Notes: a model not told the origin generated them from the sequence alone. Numbered from the stretch's first letter, positions 16,005-25,327 are shown. The stretch is 35,768 nt of DNA from an uncultured Hyphomicrobiales bacterium (GCA_943914405.1 CALUBX010000011.1:1-35768), one strand, 5' to 3'. Numbers and translations: made by a program.

Positions 16005-16436
16005 ATGACACTGACGATGCTTTCTCCCCGTAAGCTGATGGCAGCCGCCGGTCTGGCGGCCCTTTCAGCCATGCCGGCAGAACAGGCTTCCGCCGCGCGG
16101 CTTTCCAATCCGGTGGCCGTCTTTGCAGGTATCGATAAGATCACCGGCCGGATCACCACCTTCGACGTATATATAGACGAGACTGTCCAGTACGGTGCGC
16201 TGCAGGTGACGCCCAAGGTTTGCTATTCGCGTGACGAGAGCGAGGCGCAGAAGATCGATTCGTTCGTCGAGGTGGACGAGATCACGCTCGACCGGAAGAT
16301 CCGGCGGATCTTTTCCGGCTGGATGTTTGCCGATAGCCCCGGCCTCAATGCCGTGGAACACCCGATCTACGACGTCTGGCTGACGGGCTGCAAACAGAGC
16401 TCGGACGTGCCCGCACCGGCCAAGCAGACCAAGTAA
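16005..16436 (+). CDS. DUF2155 domain-containing exported protein
   Basis: A 143-residue protein with an N-terminal signal peptide (hydrophobic about residues 12-26, cleavage near EQASAA) and a DUF2155 domain: VFAGIDKITGRITTFDVYIDETVQYGALQVTPKVCYSR, then FSGWMFADSPGLNAVEHPIYDVWLTGC. It is conserved next to NDUFA12-type genes in alphaproteobacteria, and the two Cys may form a disulphide in the periplasm. Function unknown. The start could be ATG 16005 or 16017. It converges on aat. Confidence 0.88.
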   Translation: MTLTMLSPRKLMAAAGLAALSAMPAEQASAARLSNPVAVFAGIDKITGRITTFDVYIDETVQYGALQVTPKVCYSRDESEAQKIDSFVEVDEITLDRKIRRIFSGWMFADSPGLNAVEHPIYDVWLTGCKQSSDVPAPAKQTK

Positions 16437-16453
16437 GGCCGGATCATTCTCTT

Positions 16454-17071
16454 CTAGAAAGCCAGATGCGGCGAATCCACAGCGTGCTTCAGCATGCCGA
16501 GATAATCGTCTTTCGGCACATCGATAGCGCCGAAGGTCTTCAGGTGCTCGGTGGAGAACTGGGTGTCCAGCAGGGTGAAACCGTGAGACTTGAGCCGTTC
16601 GACGAGATAGGCGAGGCAGATCTTCGACGCGTTGGTCCGCCTGGAAAACATGCTTTCGCCGAAGAAGGCTGAACCGAGCGATACGCCGTAGAGTCCGCCG
16701 GCTAGCTCGTCGCCCTCCCAGGCCTCCACGCTGTGTGCATGGCCCATCTTATGCAGCTCGGAGTAGAGTTGGCGGATGGTGCCGTTGATCCAGGTGCTGG
16801 GCCGGTCTTCGGCGGGCTCGGCGCAAAGGGCCATCACGCGGTCGAAGGAGGTGTTCACCCTGATGTCGAAAGGCTTCCTTCGGATCGTCTTGGCGAGGCT
16901 CTTGGACAAGTGGAACGCGTCCAGCGGAAGAATGCCTCGCATTTCCGGCTCGACCCAGAAGATCTCCGGGTCGTCCGCCGATTCAGCCATCGGAAATAGG
17001 CCGATGGAATAGGCGCGCAGCAGGATCTCCGGAGTGATTGCCGGGTAGTATCTGCCGCGCCGCCCTGCCAT
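16454..17071 (-). CDS. aat: Leucyl/phenylalanyl-tRNA--protein transferase
   Basis: Aat adds Leu or Phe from aminoacyl-tRNA to proteins with N-terminal Arg or Lys, making them ClpS/ClpAP substrates in the N-degron pathway. The 205-residue protein has the family core: AYSIGLFPM (about 20-28), WVEPEMRGILPL, then GGLYGVSLGSAFFGESMFS (starting near residue 123) and LLDTQFSTEHLKTFGA. The length fits the shorter alphaproteobacterial form. It begins 8 nt after the accC stop, so it is the last gene of the aroQ-accB-accC-aat cluster. Confidence 0.96.
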   Translation of the reverse strand: MAGRRGRYYPAITPEILLRAYSIGLFPMAESADDPEIFWVEPEMRGILPLDAFHLSKSLAKTIRRKPFDIRVNTSFDRVMALCAEPAEDRPSTWINGTIRQLYSELHKMGHAHSVEAWEGDELAGGLYGVSLGSAFFGESMFSRRTNASKICLAYLVERLKSHGFTLLDTQFSTEHLKTFGAIDVPKDDYLGMLKHAVDSPHLAF

Positions 17072-17079
17072 TGCGCTCC

Positions 17080-18426
17080 TTACTGCGTCTTGTCGCCAGC
17101 CAGGTAATTTTCCAGCCAGTGAATGTCGTAGTCGCCATTGGCGATATCGGGATTATCGACCAAATCGCGGAACAAGGGGAGCGTTGTCTTGATGCCGTCC
17201 ACCACGAATTCGTCCAGCACGCGGCGCAGGCGCATCATGCATTCGACGCGGGTGCGCCCGTGCACGATCAGCTTCCCGATCAGGCTGTCGTAGAAGGGCG
17301 GGATACGGTAGCCCGCATAGGCCCCTGAATCGACGCGCACGCCAAGGCCTCCCGGCGCATGGAAATGCGTGATCGTGCCCGGCGAGGGTACGAAGGTACG
17401 CGGATCTTCCGCATTGATGCGGCACTCGATCGCGTGGCCGTTGAAGGAGATGTCCTCCTGGGTCACGGACAAGCCTGCACCGGACGCCACGCGGATCTGT
17501 TCATGCACCAGGTCGATGCCGGTGATGGCTTCGGTGATCGGATGCTCTACCTGAAGGCGGGTGTTCATTTCGATGAAATAGAACTCGCCGTTCTCGTAGA
17601 GAAATTCGATTGTACCGGCGCCGCGGTATTTCAGCTTCTTCATGGCGTCGGCGCAGATCTGGCCGATCTTCATCCGCTGCTCGACATTGAGGGCAGGGGA
17701 GTTTGCCTCTTCCCAGACCTTCTGGTGGCGACGCTGCAGCGAGCAATCACGTTCGCCGAGATGGATGGCATTGCCTTCGCCATCGCCGACCACCTGGATC
17801 TCGATATGCCGCGGCTTGCCGAGATACTTTTCCATGTAGACCGCATCGTTGCCGAAGGCGGCAGCCGCTTCGGAACGGGCCGTGTTGAAGGCTTCTTCCA
17901 GATCCGCTTCCGTCTTGGCAACCTTCATGCCACGGCCGCCGCCGCCGGCGGTCGCCTTGATGAGCACGGGGAAGCCGATCTGCCTGGCGATCTCCAGGGC
18001 GTTGTCCGGCCTGACCTCGCCTTCCGAGCCCGGAACGACCGGGATGCCGAGATCCTGGGCGGTCTGCTTGGCGGTGATCTTGTCGCCCATGATGCGGATA
18101 TGGTCGGCCGTCGGGCCGATGAAGGTAATGCCATGCGCATCCAGGATATCGGCAAACTTGGCATTTTCCGACAGGAAGCCGTAGCCGGGATGGACGGCAT
18201 CCGCGCCGGTGATCTCGCAAGCCGCGACGATCTGGTGGATATTCAGATAGCTGTCGCGCGAGGGCGGCGGGCCGATGCAGACGCTTTCATCGGCGAGGCG
18301 CACATGCATGGCGTCTGAGTCTGCCGTCGAGTGGACCGCAACCGTCGCAATCCCGAGCTCTTTGCAGGCGCGTAGCACGCGAAGCGCGATTTCACCGCGA
18401 TTGGCTATGAGGATCTTGGAAATCAT
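17080..18426 (-). CDS. accC: Acetyl-CoA carboxylase, biotin carboxylase subunit
   Basis: AccC carboxylates biotin on AccB using ATP and bicarbonate, the first half-reaction of fatty acid synthesis. The 448-residue protein begins MISKILIANRGEIALRV and has the ATP-grasp domain: the glycine-rich loop KATAGGGGRGMK (about 159-170), HIEIQV, ERDCSLQRRHQK and the metal/substrate block FIEMNTRLQVEHPITE (about 285-300). It ends with the normal biotin carboxylase C-terminal domain and has no fused carrier. It lies 9 nt downstream of accB. Confidence 0.98.
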   Translation of the reverse strand: MISKILIANRGEIALRVLRACKELGIATVAVHSTADSDAMHVRLADESVCIGPPPSRDSYLNIHQIVAACEITGADAVHPGYGFLSENAKFADILDAHGITFIGPTADHIRIMGDKITAKQTAQDLGIPVVPGSEGEVRPDNALEIARQIGFPVLIKATAGGGGRGMKVAKTEADLEEAFNTARSEAAAAFGNDAVYMEKYLGKPRHIEIQVVGDGEGNAIHLGERDCSLQRRHQKVWEEANSPALNVEQRMKIGQICADAMKKLKYRGAGTIEFLYENGEFYFIEMNTRLQVEHPITEAITGIDLVHEQIRVASGAGLSVTQEDISFNGHAIECRINAEDPRTFVPSPGTITHFHAPGGLGVRVDSGAYAGYRIPPFYDSLIGKLIVHGRTRVECMMRLRRVLDEFVVDGIKTTLPLFRDLVDNPDIANGDYDIHWLENYLAGDKTQ

Positions 18427-18435
18427 GAGATCGCC

Positions 18436-18906
18436 TTACTCGACAATGACGAGGGGCTGACCGTATTCAACGGGCTGCGCATCGTTGATCAGGATTTCCG
18501 TGACCTTGCCGGAACGCGGCGAAGGGATCTGGTTCATCGTCTTCATGGCTTCGATGATCAGCAGCGTCTGGCCTTCCTTGACGGTCGCACCGACCTCGAT
18601 GAAGGCACGGGCGCCGGGAGCCGGAGCCATGTAGACGGTCCCGACCATGGGGGCGGTGACGGCGTTCTTAGTATCGACGGCGGCTGGTGCCGCTGCGGAC
18701 GCTGCAGCCGGGGCTGCGGGAGTAGCCGCCTGTGCGAGCATAGGCGCTGCGACGGGAGCCTGAACATATTGAGGTGTGCCGGCGCGCGAAACGCGGATCC
18801 GCAGGTCGTCCTGCTCTACTTCGATCTCGGTCAGATCGGTCTCATTGAGGATGTTCGCGAGGTCGCGGATCAATCCCTTGTCGATCCCTGTTTTCTTATC
18901 AGACAT
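18436..18906 (-). CDS. accB: Acetyl-CoA carboxylase biotin carboxyl carrier protein
   Basis: AccB (156 residues) carries biotin between the biotin carboxylase and carboxyltransferase subunits. Residues 1-45 form the N-terminal domain, an Ala/Pro-rich flexible linker follows (about 50-78), and the C-terminal biotinyl domain contains the target Lys122 in EAMKTMNQI. The protruding thumb (APAPGARAFIEVG) is present. The motif has Thr after the Lys where Met is more usual, a minor variant. It is 28 nt downstream of aroQ and 9 nt upstream of accC. Confidence 0.97.
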   Translation of the reverse strand: MSDKKTGIDKGLIRDLANILNETDLTEIEVEQDDLRIRVSRAGTPQYVQAPVAAPMLAQAATPAAPAAASAAAPAAVDTKNAVTAPMVGTVYMAPAPGARAFIEVGATVKEGQTLLIIEAMKTMNQIPSPRSGKVTEILINDAQPVEYGQPLVIVE

Positions 18907-18934
18907 GGCAAACCCTGTTGTTCTGTTTATCTTG

Positions 18935-19372
18935 TCAGTCGGTTATGGATTTCAAGGCGTGGAGCGCCAGAATGTAGCTCGTCGGTCCGAAGCCGCAGAT
19001 CACGCCCTTGCAGGCCGCCGCAATCATGGAATGATGGCGGAATTCTTCGCGCGCGTGCACATTGGAGATATGGAGCTCGACCACAGGCACCGAGATTGCT
19101 CTGATCGCATCATGGAGAGCCAGCGACGTGTGGGTATAGGCACCGGCGTTGAAAGCGACGCCTGCCGCCTTCTCGCCCGCCTCGTGCAGCCAATCGACCA
19201 GCAAGCCTTCATGATTGCTTTGACGGAAGTCGATATCCAGGTTCAGCTCCCGGCCTACCTGGATGCAATCGTTCTCGATGTCCTTCAGCGTCTTCCCGCC
19301 GTAAATGCCGGGCTCGCGCTTGCCCAGCATGTTGAGGTTGGGGCCGTTGAGGACGAAGATCGTCTTGCTCAT
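18935..19372 (-). CDS. aroQ: 3-dehydroquinate dehydratase, type II
   Basis: AroQ dehydrates 3-dehydroquinate in the shikimate pathway. The 145-residue protein starts MSKTIFVLNGPNLNMLGKREP, with the catalytic Tyr in PGIYGG (about residue 24), then FRQSNHEG, FNAGAYTHTSLAL and ELHISNVHAREEFRHHS with the active-site His and Arg. ATG 19372 is preferred; the 13-codon in-frame extension to 19411 is not family-like. Its place ahead of accB-accC is typical of many bacteria. Confidence 0.96.
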   Translation of the reverse strand: MSKTIFVLNGPNLNMLGKREPGIYGGKTLKDIENDCIQVGRELNLDIDFRQSNHEGLLVDWLHEAGEKAAGVAFNAGAYTHTSLALHDAIRAISVPVVELHISNVHAREEFRHHSMIAAACKGVICGFGPTSYILALHALKSITD

Positions 19373-19498
19373 CGCTCGTTTGTTGTTCCATTGCACATTT
19401 TCAGCGGCCACCTATAGACCGCCGCAATGGCAAGGGAAAGCCCCTGACGCCCCCAAACAGTCTGCGTCCACTGATGTGCCGAAAGCGAACCTGTTCGA

Positions 19499-20260
19499 TC
19501 AGCAGGTGGCCTTGCCGCAGGCGCGGACATTGGCGACCTTTTCCTCGATTGCGTCGAGGCCGACCGCACCAAACAGAGCTTCGTTGCCGACGACATAGGT
19601 CGGGGTGCCGGTGATGCCGATCGCGTTGGCGAGCTGATAGGCCTGCCGCACCTGGCTGTCATTCGGATTCTGAGCCATGGACTTGCGGATCGCGTCTTCG
19701 CTCAAGCCCAGGGATTTCGCGACGGCAAGCGCGGTCTGCTCGTTGGCATGCTGTTGGCCGCCAAGCAGTGCACGGTGGAACTGCGGATATTTCTCCGGAC
19801 CGAGAAGACGGACGGCGTTGGCCACCTTATGGGCGGCAATGGAGTCAGGTCCGAGAATGGGGAATTCCTTGAGAACGAAACGGACGTTCTTGTCCTTCGC
19901 CAGGATGTCATCCATGTCGCTCATGGCGTGTTTGCAGTAGCCGCAATTATAATCGAAGAACTCGACGATGGTGACGTCGCCCTTCGGATTGCCGAGCGTA
20001 ATGTCGCCGGGAGCCGAGAAGATCTCGCTCTTGTTGTCCGCCACCGCCTTGGCAGACTGCTCTACCCTCATCGCCTGCTGCTTGGCTTCCAGGGCGTTCT
20101 GCGCTTCGATCAGAACCTCCGGGTTCTGGATCAGATACTCGCGGATGAAGTCGCCCATCTCCTTCTTCTGGCTGTCGTCCAGCGCCCGGGCTGGGACAGC
20201 AGCGGAAACCAGTGCAACCGCCACCGAACCGGCGGCCAGGGTCTTAAAAAGGCGCTTCAT
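19499..20260 (-). CDS. DsbA family thiol:disulphide oxidoreductase (ScsC-like N-terminus)
   Basis: A 253-residue exported thioredoxin-fold protein with a signal peptide (about 7-27, VPARA cleavage region). Residues about 28-65 (MGDFIREYLIQNPEVLIEAQNAL) match the N-terminal region of ScsC/Com1-type proteins, which can mediate trimerisation and isomerase activity. The active site is CGYC in EFFDYNCGYCKHAM, with cis-Pro in TGTPTYVV. Two further Cys at the C-terminus (ACGKATC) are unusual. I chose ATG 20260, which has GAGG about 9 nt upstream; the longer frame to 20365 would hide the signal peptide. It lies 126 nt upstream of aroQ on the same strand. Confidence 0.88.
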   Translation of the reverse strand: MKRLFKTLAAGSVAVALVSAAVPARALDDSQKKEMGDFIREYLIQNPEVLIEAQNALEAKQQAMRVEQSAKAVADNKSEIFSAPGDITLGNPKGDVTIVEFFDYNCGYCKHAMSDMDDILAKDKNVRFVLKEFPILGPDSIAAHKVANAVRLLGPEKYPQFHRALLGGQQHANEQTALAVAKSLGLSEDAIRKSMAQNPNDSQVRQAYQLANAIGITGTPTYVVGNEALFGAVGLDAIEEKVANVRACGKATC

Positions 20261-20463
20261 CTTATCCTCGAAGTTTTGTCGTGCAGGGCGTCGCCCTTCC
20301 ATTGATTTGCGCCAACCTAGAGCCTTTGCAGGTCCAATGGAACCGGTTCCTTCGCTTCCCGTCATCCCAGATGCGTGAGCAGGCTTCCAGAGGTCCTACG
20401 CTGGAGCCTGCCAGAGTTGGTTGGCGTGAAATGGTCGGCCGCCCTGGCTTATATCCCAAAACA

Positions 20464-20491
20464 AAACGGCCGCGCAGATGCGCGGCCGTTT
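20464..20491 (-). terminator. Rho-independent terminator of rne
   Basis: A perfect 12-bp stem (AAACGGCCGCGC/GCGCGGCCGTTT) with a 4-nt loop is followed on the minus strand by TTTTGTTTT, 22 nt after the rne stop. The stem is symmetric, so some termination of plus-strand transcription is also possible. Confidence 0.85.
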
Positions 20492-20512
20492 GCCTCAGCA
20501 ATACTGTTCTTC

Positions 20513-23452
20513 TCAGAAGAAGCCGCGGCGCTGCCACCAACCGGCCTTCTTAGGCTTGGTCGGCTCGCCTTCGCCGCTGGTCGGCGCTGCAGGATCAGAG
20601 CTCTTCACGACGGCTTCGCTCGAAGAGGAGATATTGGAAGCGCGATTTGCACGGACGCGTGTTTCCTCGGCGCTTTCCGCTTCCGGTACCTGCTCGGCCT
20701 CTCCAACTTCGGCCTGAGGCGCAGCTGCGCTTTCCTCGAATGCAACCGGCTGGTCCTCTACGGAAGCTTCCGGCGCCGTCGCAACCTCTTCAGCGGCTAC
20801 GGGCGCAGCCTTTCCGCGGCGTGGGCGGCGAGGCTTCCGGCCCTCTTCGACCGTTGCATCTACGGGGTCTGCGTCGGCAGCAACGGCTTGCGGCACGGAG
20901 ACCTCTTCGGCGGCAACCTCGTCCTGTACGGATGCAGTCTCGGCGGATACTTCGGCTGCGGCATTGCCGTCTTCCGGCTCGATGTAGCCTTCATCCGAGG
21001 CAACCGCTTCCTGTCCGTCCTCGTCTTCACGATTGCGGCGACCACCACGCTTGCCGCGACGACGGCGCTTGCGGCGTCCGTTTTCGTCGTTTTCGGATTC
21101 CGACGGCGCTGCCGTCAGTTCCGCGGCCTCTTCGTCGCCTTCCTCGCTGTCATCGCCTTCGGCGGCGTCATCGGCTTCGGCCTGTGCGGTCTGGCCCTCG
21201 CCGTTGCGTTCGCCATTGCGATTGCGGCGACGACGACGACGCTTGCGCTTGCGGCCGTTCTGCTCGTCGCCCTGGGCGGGGCGCTCGGTGCTGGCTGCTG
21301 GCGCGGCTGCGACGGCCTCCTCGTCTTCCTCCTCGTCGATCTCGACGACGATATCATCGTCTTCTTCCTCGACGGGGAGCGCTGCAAACTGCATCAGGCT
21401 CTCGATACGGACCGGATTTTCCACCGCCTCGCCACGGTCGATGGCGAAATGGGCGGAGCCGATGCTGATATCCGATTCGATGAAGATCGAGACGCCGAAG
21501 CGGTTTTCGTAGTCCATCACCGTCTGGCGCTTATGGTTCAGAAGGTAAAGGGCGATATCCGGCGTCGTGCGGACCGTGATGTCGTGGGTCGTGTTCTTGA
21601 GGAGATACTCCTCGATGCCGCGCAGGACATGAAGCGCAACCGACGACTGTGACCGGACATGTCCGGTGCCGCCGCAATGCGAGCAGATCTGCGTGGTGGA
21701 TTCGAGCACGGAGGCCCGGATGCGCTGGCGCGACATTTCGAGCAGGCCGAAATGCGAAATCCGGCCAACCTGGATACGTGCCCGGTCGTTCTTGAGGCAG
21801 TCCTTCAGCTTCTTCTCGACAGCGCGGTTGTTGCGCTTTTCTTCCATGTCGATGAAGTCGATGACGATCAGGCCCGCGAGGTCGCGCAGTCGCAACTGAC
21901 GCGCCACTTCTTCGGCAGCCTCGAGGTTGGTCTGGAGCGCCGTTTCCTCGATCGAATGTTCGCGCGTGGAGCGGCCGGAGTTGACGTCGATCGCCACCAG
22001 CGCTTCCGTCTGGTTCATGATCAGGTAGCCGCCCGACTTCAGCGTCACCTGCGGCTGCAGCATGCGGTCGAGTTGCGCCTCAATCCCGGAGCGAGAGAAG
22101 ATCGGGTGAATGTCGCGATAAGGCTGAACCACCTTGGCGTGGCTCGGCATCAGCATCTTCATGAAGTCTTTCGCTTCACGATAGCCTTCTTCGCCCGAAA
22201 CGATGATCTCGGAAATGTCCTTGTTGTAGAGGTCGCGGATGGAGCGCTTGATGAGCGAGCCTTCCTCATAGACCAGGCAGGGCGCCGTCGAATTCAGCGT
22301 CAGCGTGCGGACATTTTCCCACAGGCGCATCAGGTATTCGAAGTCGCGCTTGATTTCCACGCGGGTGCGGTTGGCGCCTGCGGTGCGCAGGATCACGCCC
22401 ATGCCCTGCGGCACGTCGAGTTCGCGGGCGATTTCCTTGAGGCGCTTGCGGTCCTGCGGCTGGGTGATCTTCCTGGAGATACCGCCGCCGCGTGCGGTGT
22501 TCGGCATAAGAACTGAGTAACGGCCTGCAAGCGAAAGATAAGTGGTGAGGGCGGCGCCCTTGTTGCCGCGCTCTTCCTTGGCCACCTGCACGAGCAGGAT
22601 CTGCCGGCGCTTGATGACCTCCTGGATGCGATACTGCTTGCGCGGTTTACGGACCACCCGATCCGGAACCTCTTCCATGGCGTCTTCGGCGCCGACGGAT
22701 TCGATCTCTTCCTTCTCGTGATGGTCGTCGTCATCATCGTCGTCGTCATCGCGACGACGTCCAAGATCGACATCTTCCGAGATCGTGTCGGCATCCACCA
22801 TGGCGGCCATTTCGCCGGAGGAGGAGCCGTCTTCCTCGCCCGATGGGTCGCCATCGTCTGACGGGTTGGCGGACGCCTCACCGGATGCGGCGGCTTCCTC
22901 GGCGGCGGGCTCCGCCGCCTTCTTGCGTGCGCGGCTGCGGCGCGGCTTGGGCTTGACCGGCGCTTCGGCCTGGTTTGTTTCGGCGACGGCGGGTTCGCCG
23001 GGGCTCACCTCGGCTGCCTCAGCGCCTGCTTCGCTGGCCGGAGCATCCGGTTCTGCGGATTGCTCCTGCGGGGCGGCTGCCGGCGCAATGCCCACATCGG
23101 GCTGTTCCTGATGCGCCGGATCGACCACCGGATCGGCGCTCTCGGCTTCAGCGATCTTGCGCTGGTCCTCGGCCTCCTGCTGCATCAGAGCCTGACGGTC
23201 CGCCAGCGGGATCTGGTAGTAGTCGGGATGGATTTCGGCGAAAGCCAGGAAGCCGTGGCGATTGCCGCCATAGTCAACGAAGGCTGCCTGAAGCGAGGGT
23301 TCTACCCGTGTGACCTTCGCGAGATAGATATTGCCGCGTATCTGTTTCTTGTGCTGCGATTCGAAATCGAATTCCTCGATACGATTGCCGCGAACAACGA
23401 CTACGCGCGTCTCCTCTTCGTGAGACGCATCGATAAGCATTTTGTCTGCCAT
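20513..23452 (-). CDS. rne: Ribonuclease E
   Basis: RNase E is the main endoribonuclease for mRNA decay and rRNA/tRNA processing. The 979-residue protein starts MADKMLIDASHEEETRVVV. The S1 RNA-binding domain begins at about residue 38 but is interrupted at about 85-272 by an acidic, Pro/Ala-rich, disordered insertion that includes a run of nine Asp; it resumes at YRIQEVIKRRQILLVQV. Such an insertion is typical of alphaproteobacteria. The catalytic Asp residues are Asp489 (VAIDVNSGR) and Asp532 (IVIDFIDM), 43 apart as in E. coli (303 and 346). The zinc-link is CSHCGGTG. The C-terminal third is a low-complexity Arg-rich and acidic scaffold ending KAGWWQRRGFF. The start at 23452 is preferred over 23476. 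Confidence 0.97.
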   Translation of the reverse strand: MADKMLIDASHEEETRVVVVRGNRIEEFDFESQHKKQIRGNIYLAKVTRVEPSLQAAFVDYGGNRHGFLAFAEIHPDYYQIPLADRQALMQQEAEDQRKIAEAESADPVVDPAHQEQPDVGIAPAAAPQEQSAEPDAPASEAGAEAAEVSPGEPAVAETNQAEAPVKPKPRRSRARKKAAEPAAEEAAASGEASANPSDDGDPSGEEDGSSSGEMAAMVDADTISEDVDLGRRRDDDDDDDDDHHEKEEIESVGAEDAMEEVPDRVVRKPRKQYRIQEVIKRRQILLVQVAKEERGNKGAALTTYLSLAGRYSVLMPNTARGGGISRKITQPQDRKRLKEIARELDVPQGMGVILRTAGANRTRVEIKRDFEYLMRLWENVRTLTLNSTAPCLVYEEGSLIKRSIRDLYNKDISEIIVSGEEGYREAKDFMKMLMPSHAKVVQPYRDIHPIFSRSGIEAQLDRMLQPQVTLKSGGYLIMNQTEALVAIDVNSGRSTREHSIEETALQTNLEAAEEVARQLRLRDLAGLIVIDFIDMEEKRNNRAVEKKLKDCLKNDRARIQVGRISHFGLLEMSRQRIRASVLESTTQICSHCGGTGHVRSQSSVALHVLRGIEEYLLKNTTHDITVRTTPDIALYLLNHKRQTVMDYENRFGVSIFIESDISIGSAHFAIDRGEAVENPVRIESLMQFAALPVEEEDDDIVVEIDEEEDEEAVAAAPAASTERPAQGDEQNGRKRKRRRRRRNRNGERNGEGQTAQAEADDAAEGDDSEEGDEEAAELTAAPSESENDENGRRKRRRRGKRGGRRNREDEDGQEAVASDEGYIEPEDGNAAAEVSAETASVQDEVAAEEVSVPQAVAADADPVDATVEEGRKPRRPRRGKAAPVAAEEVATAPEASVEDQPVAFEESAAAPQAEVGEAEQVPEAESAEETRVRANRASNISSSSEAVVKSSDPAAPTSGEGEPTKPKKAGWWQRRGFF

Positions 23453-24103
23453 AGAAATTCTGCTCCTCGGCGCCACGCGGGTGCAGAAAAGCCTGCCGCA
23501 GGGATTTTCCCTAGGACAGGCCCGTCATGCCAAACAGTCGTTGCGCCGGATAAAGATGATCCCGTCGGGTGCGGTTGTGGCGACAGCCGCAAAGACAGCG
23601 GGGATGTGGGTCCCCCTGATCCATGCCGGTTCTGAAAATTGTGCCGCGACATCAAAAACCAAACGAGAATGACGTAACCTAAGACCGTGAGGTCCGATGA
23701 AATTGCTCCAATGAGCTGGGTGGCAGGCCACCCGGTACAGCTCCGGCCACCGCCGGACGGATCGAGTATCAGGATAAAGCGTAGCGACGGCGGATGACTG
23801 TTGGCACTCGGCGCCAGGTCCTCTAAAAAGGCTGGCCAGCCTACCAGCAGTCCATCCCGTCAACACCTTAACCCTCGTTCGCGTTGTATGGTTTATCTGT
23901 CACAATAGCAAGGGAAAAGCCCGTCCGCATTCCTGCTGCCTTATTGTCGATCGAATTGGCCATCTTAACGAGGAGGGGGCTCCCTCCAGCGATTCGAGCA
24001 ACGTATTGCGAGGGCGCGCTGGCGCGGCATTTCCTTTGAATTTTCGGGCGCCGTGGCCGGTGCAGGCCCTAAAGATGCGAACCAGAGAGCGATTTTGAGC
24101 AAG
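23453..24103. other. Intergenic leader region between rne and the amidase gene
   Basis: About 650 bp without a convincing gene. On the rne strand it holds several hairpins. One at 23491-23521 (GCCTGTC/GGCAGGC with an inner AGGGA/TCCCT) is followed by TTTT only 35 nt before the rne ATG. A compound hairpin lies at 23713-23743 (GAGCTG plus GGTGGC arms), TCCGGC/GCCGGA at 23742-23757, and a 14-nt palindrome at 23829-23842 followed by TTTTT on the minus strand. Another hairpin lies at 23972-23987 (GGAGGG/CCCTCC). Both genes are divergent from here. A long autoregulatory rne 5' leader or a small RNA is plausible but inferred. Confidence 0.5.
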
Positions 24104-25327
24104 ATGAGATCCAGGAGGCCGACCGGTAAGGCGGCGCGAATCGCATGGGCCACGCTGCTGCTGACGAGTCTCTCCTGGGTCGCTGTGAGCCCTGTTTTCG
24201 CAGCCGAGCCGCTCTTGGCTTTCGCCGCCCGCATCGCCGGCGATTCGGCCCGCACCCGCATCGTGCTCGACTTCGAGGAGAAGCCGGAATTCTCCGTCCA
24301 TTATATCGCCGCGCCGGACCGCATCGTCATCGATCTGCCGGCGACTGCCTTCGGTTTTCCTGCCGAACAGCTGGCGCCGCGCGGGCTGTTCAAGGATATC
24401 CGCTACGGGACAATGGGGGAGGGCAGCGCCCGGATCGTGTTGACCGCGATCAAGCCCGTGAAGCTTGTGCTGGCCGAAACCCAGCCGAACGACAATGGCG
24501 GCTACCGGCTCGTTCTGGACGCCGAAATGAGCACGCGGGAAGAGTTTTCACGCCTTGTGCAGGCGCAGAACTGGGGCGAAGAGGCGGCTGGCGCTTCGCA
24601 GGCGGCTCCGCTCGAAGACGCTGCCAAGGATAACGTGTTCGTCGTCGCAGTCGATGCGGGACATGGCGGTATCGACGCCGGTGCAACGGCTTCGGTGAGC
24701 AAGACGCCGGAAAAGGTCATTACCCTTGCCTTTGCCCAAATGCTCGCGGGCAAGCTGAACAAACTTCCCGGGGTGAAGGCTTTCCTCACCCGCGACAACG
24801 ATACCTTTCTGTCGCTCTCGGAGCGGGTCACCCTTGCCCGCCAACATCACGCGGATCTCTTCATTTCCTTGCATGCCGATACGCTGTCGCAAAAGGATAT
24901 CCGGGGCGCGACGGTCTACACACTCTCGGACAAGGCGTCGGACCGGATGGCCGAAAACCTTGCCGCCCGCGAAAATCTTTCAGACGAGCTTGCCGGCTTC
25001 ACAATCAAGAGTGGCCCGCCCGAGGTCGCCGATATTCTTCTCGATCTGGCGCGGCGCGAGACCCAGGCTTTTTCCATCGCGCTCGCCGACAACCTGGTGA
25101 AGTCCTTCGAGGGACAGGTGGGTCTTATCAACAATCCCCATCGCCAGGCAGGTTTCCAGGTGCTGCGGGCGCCAGACATCCCGTCGGTTCTTCTGGAGTT
25201 GGGCTTCCTGTCCAATCCCGAGGACGAAAAGCTCCTGCTGGACGAGGCTTGGCGCGACAAGATCGGAAACCTTCTCACCAATGCCGTCGATCGCTATCGG
25301 GCGCGCTCGCTTGTCAATGGCGGATGA
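24104..25327 (+). CDS. amiC: N-acetylmuramoyl-L-alanine amidase (AmiC-type)
   Basis: A 407-residue periplasmic amidase that cleaves the amide bond between muramic acid and the stem peptide during cell separation. A signal peptide (about 10-35, ending VFAAEP) is followed by an AMIN domain (about 40-140) that targets peptidoglycan or septa. The catalytic Amidase_3 domain has zinc ligands His187 (VDAGHGG), Glu203 (EKVITLAF) and His257 (ISLHADT), and catalytic Glu365 (LLELGFLSNPED). ATG 24104 is preferred over the in-frame GTG at 24053 because it puts the signal peptide at a normal distance from the start. It is followed on the same strand by the PBP1A gene. Confidence 0.93.
   Translation: MRSRRPTGKAARIAWATLLLTSLSWVAVSPVFAAEPLLAFAARIAGDSARTRIVLDFEEKPEFSVHYIAAPDRIVIDLPATAFGFPAEQLAPRGLFKDIRYGTMGEGSARIVLTAIKPVKLVLAETQPNDNGGYRLVLDAEMSTREEFSRLVQAQNWGEEAAGASQAAPLEDAAKDNVFVVAVDAGHGGIDAGATASVSKTPEKVITLAFAQMLAGKLNKLPGVKAFLTRDNDTFLSLSERVTLARQHHADLFISLHADTLSQKDIRGATVYTLSDKASDRMAENLAARENLSDELAGFTIKSGPPEVADILLDLARRETQAFSIALADNLVKSFEGQVGLINNPHRQAGFQVLRAPDIPSVLLELGFLSNPEDEKLLLDEAWRDKIGNLLTNAVDRYRARSLVNGG

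Noticed and set aside
20375..21652. 425-codon plus-strand frame antisense to the rne 3' half
   Set aside because: Produced by the low-complexity repeats of the RNase E tail; no motif and no ribosome binding site.
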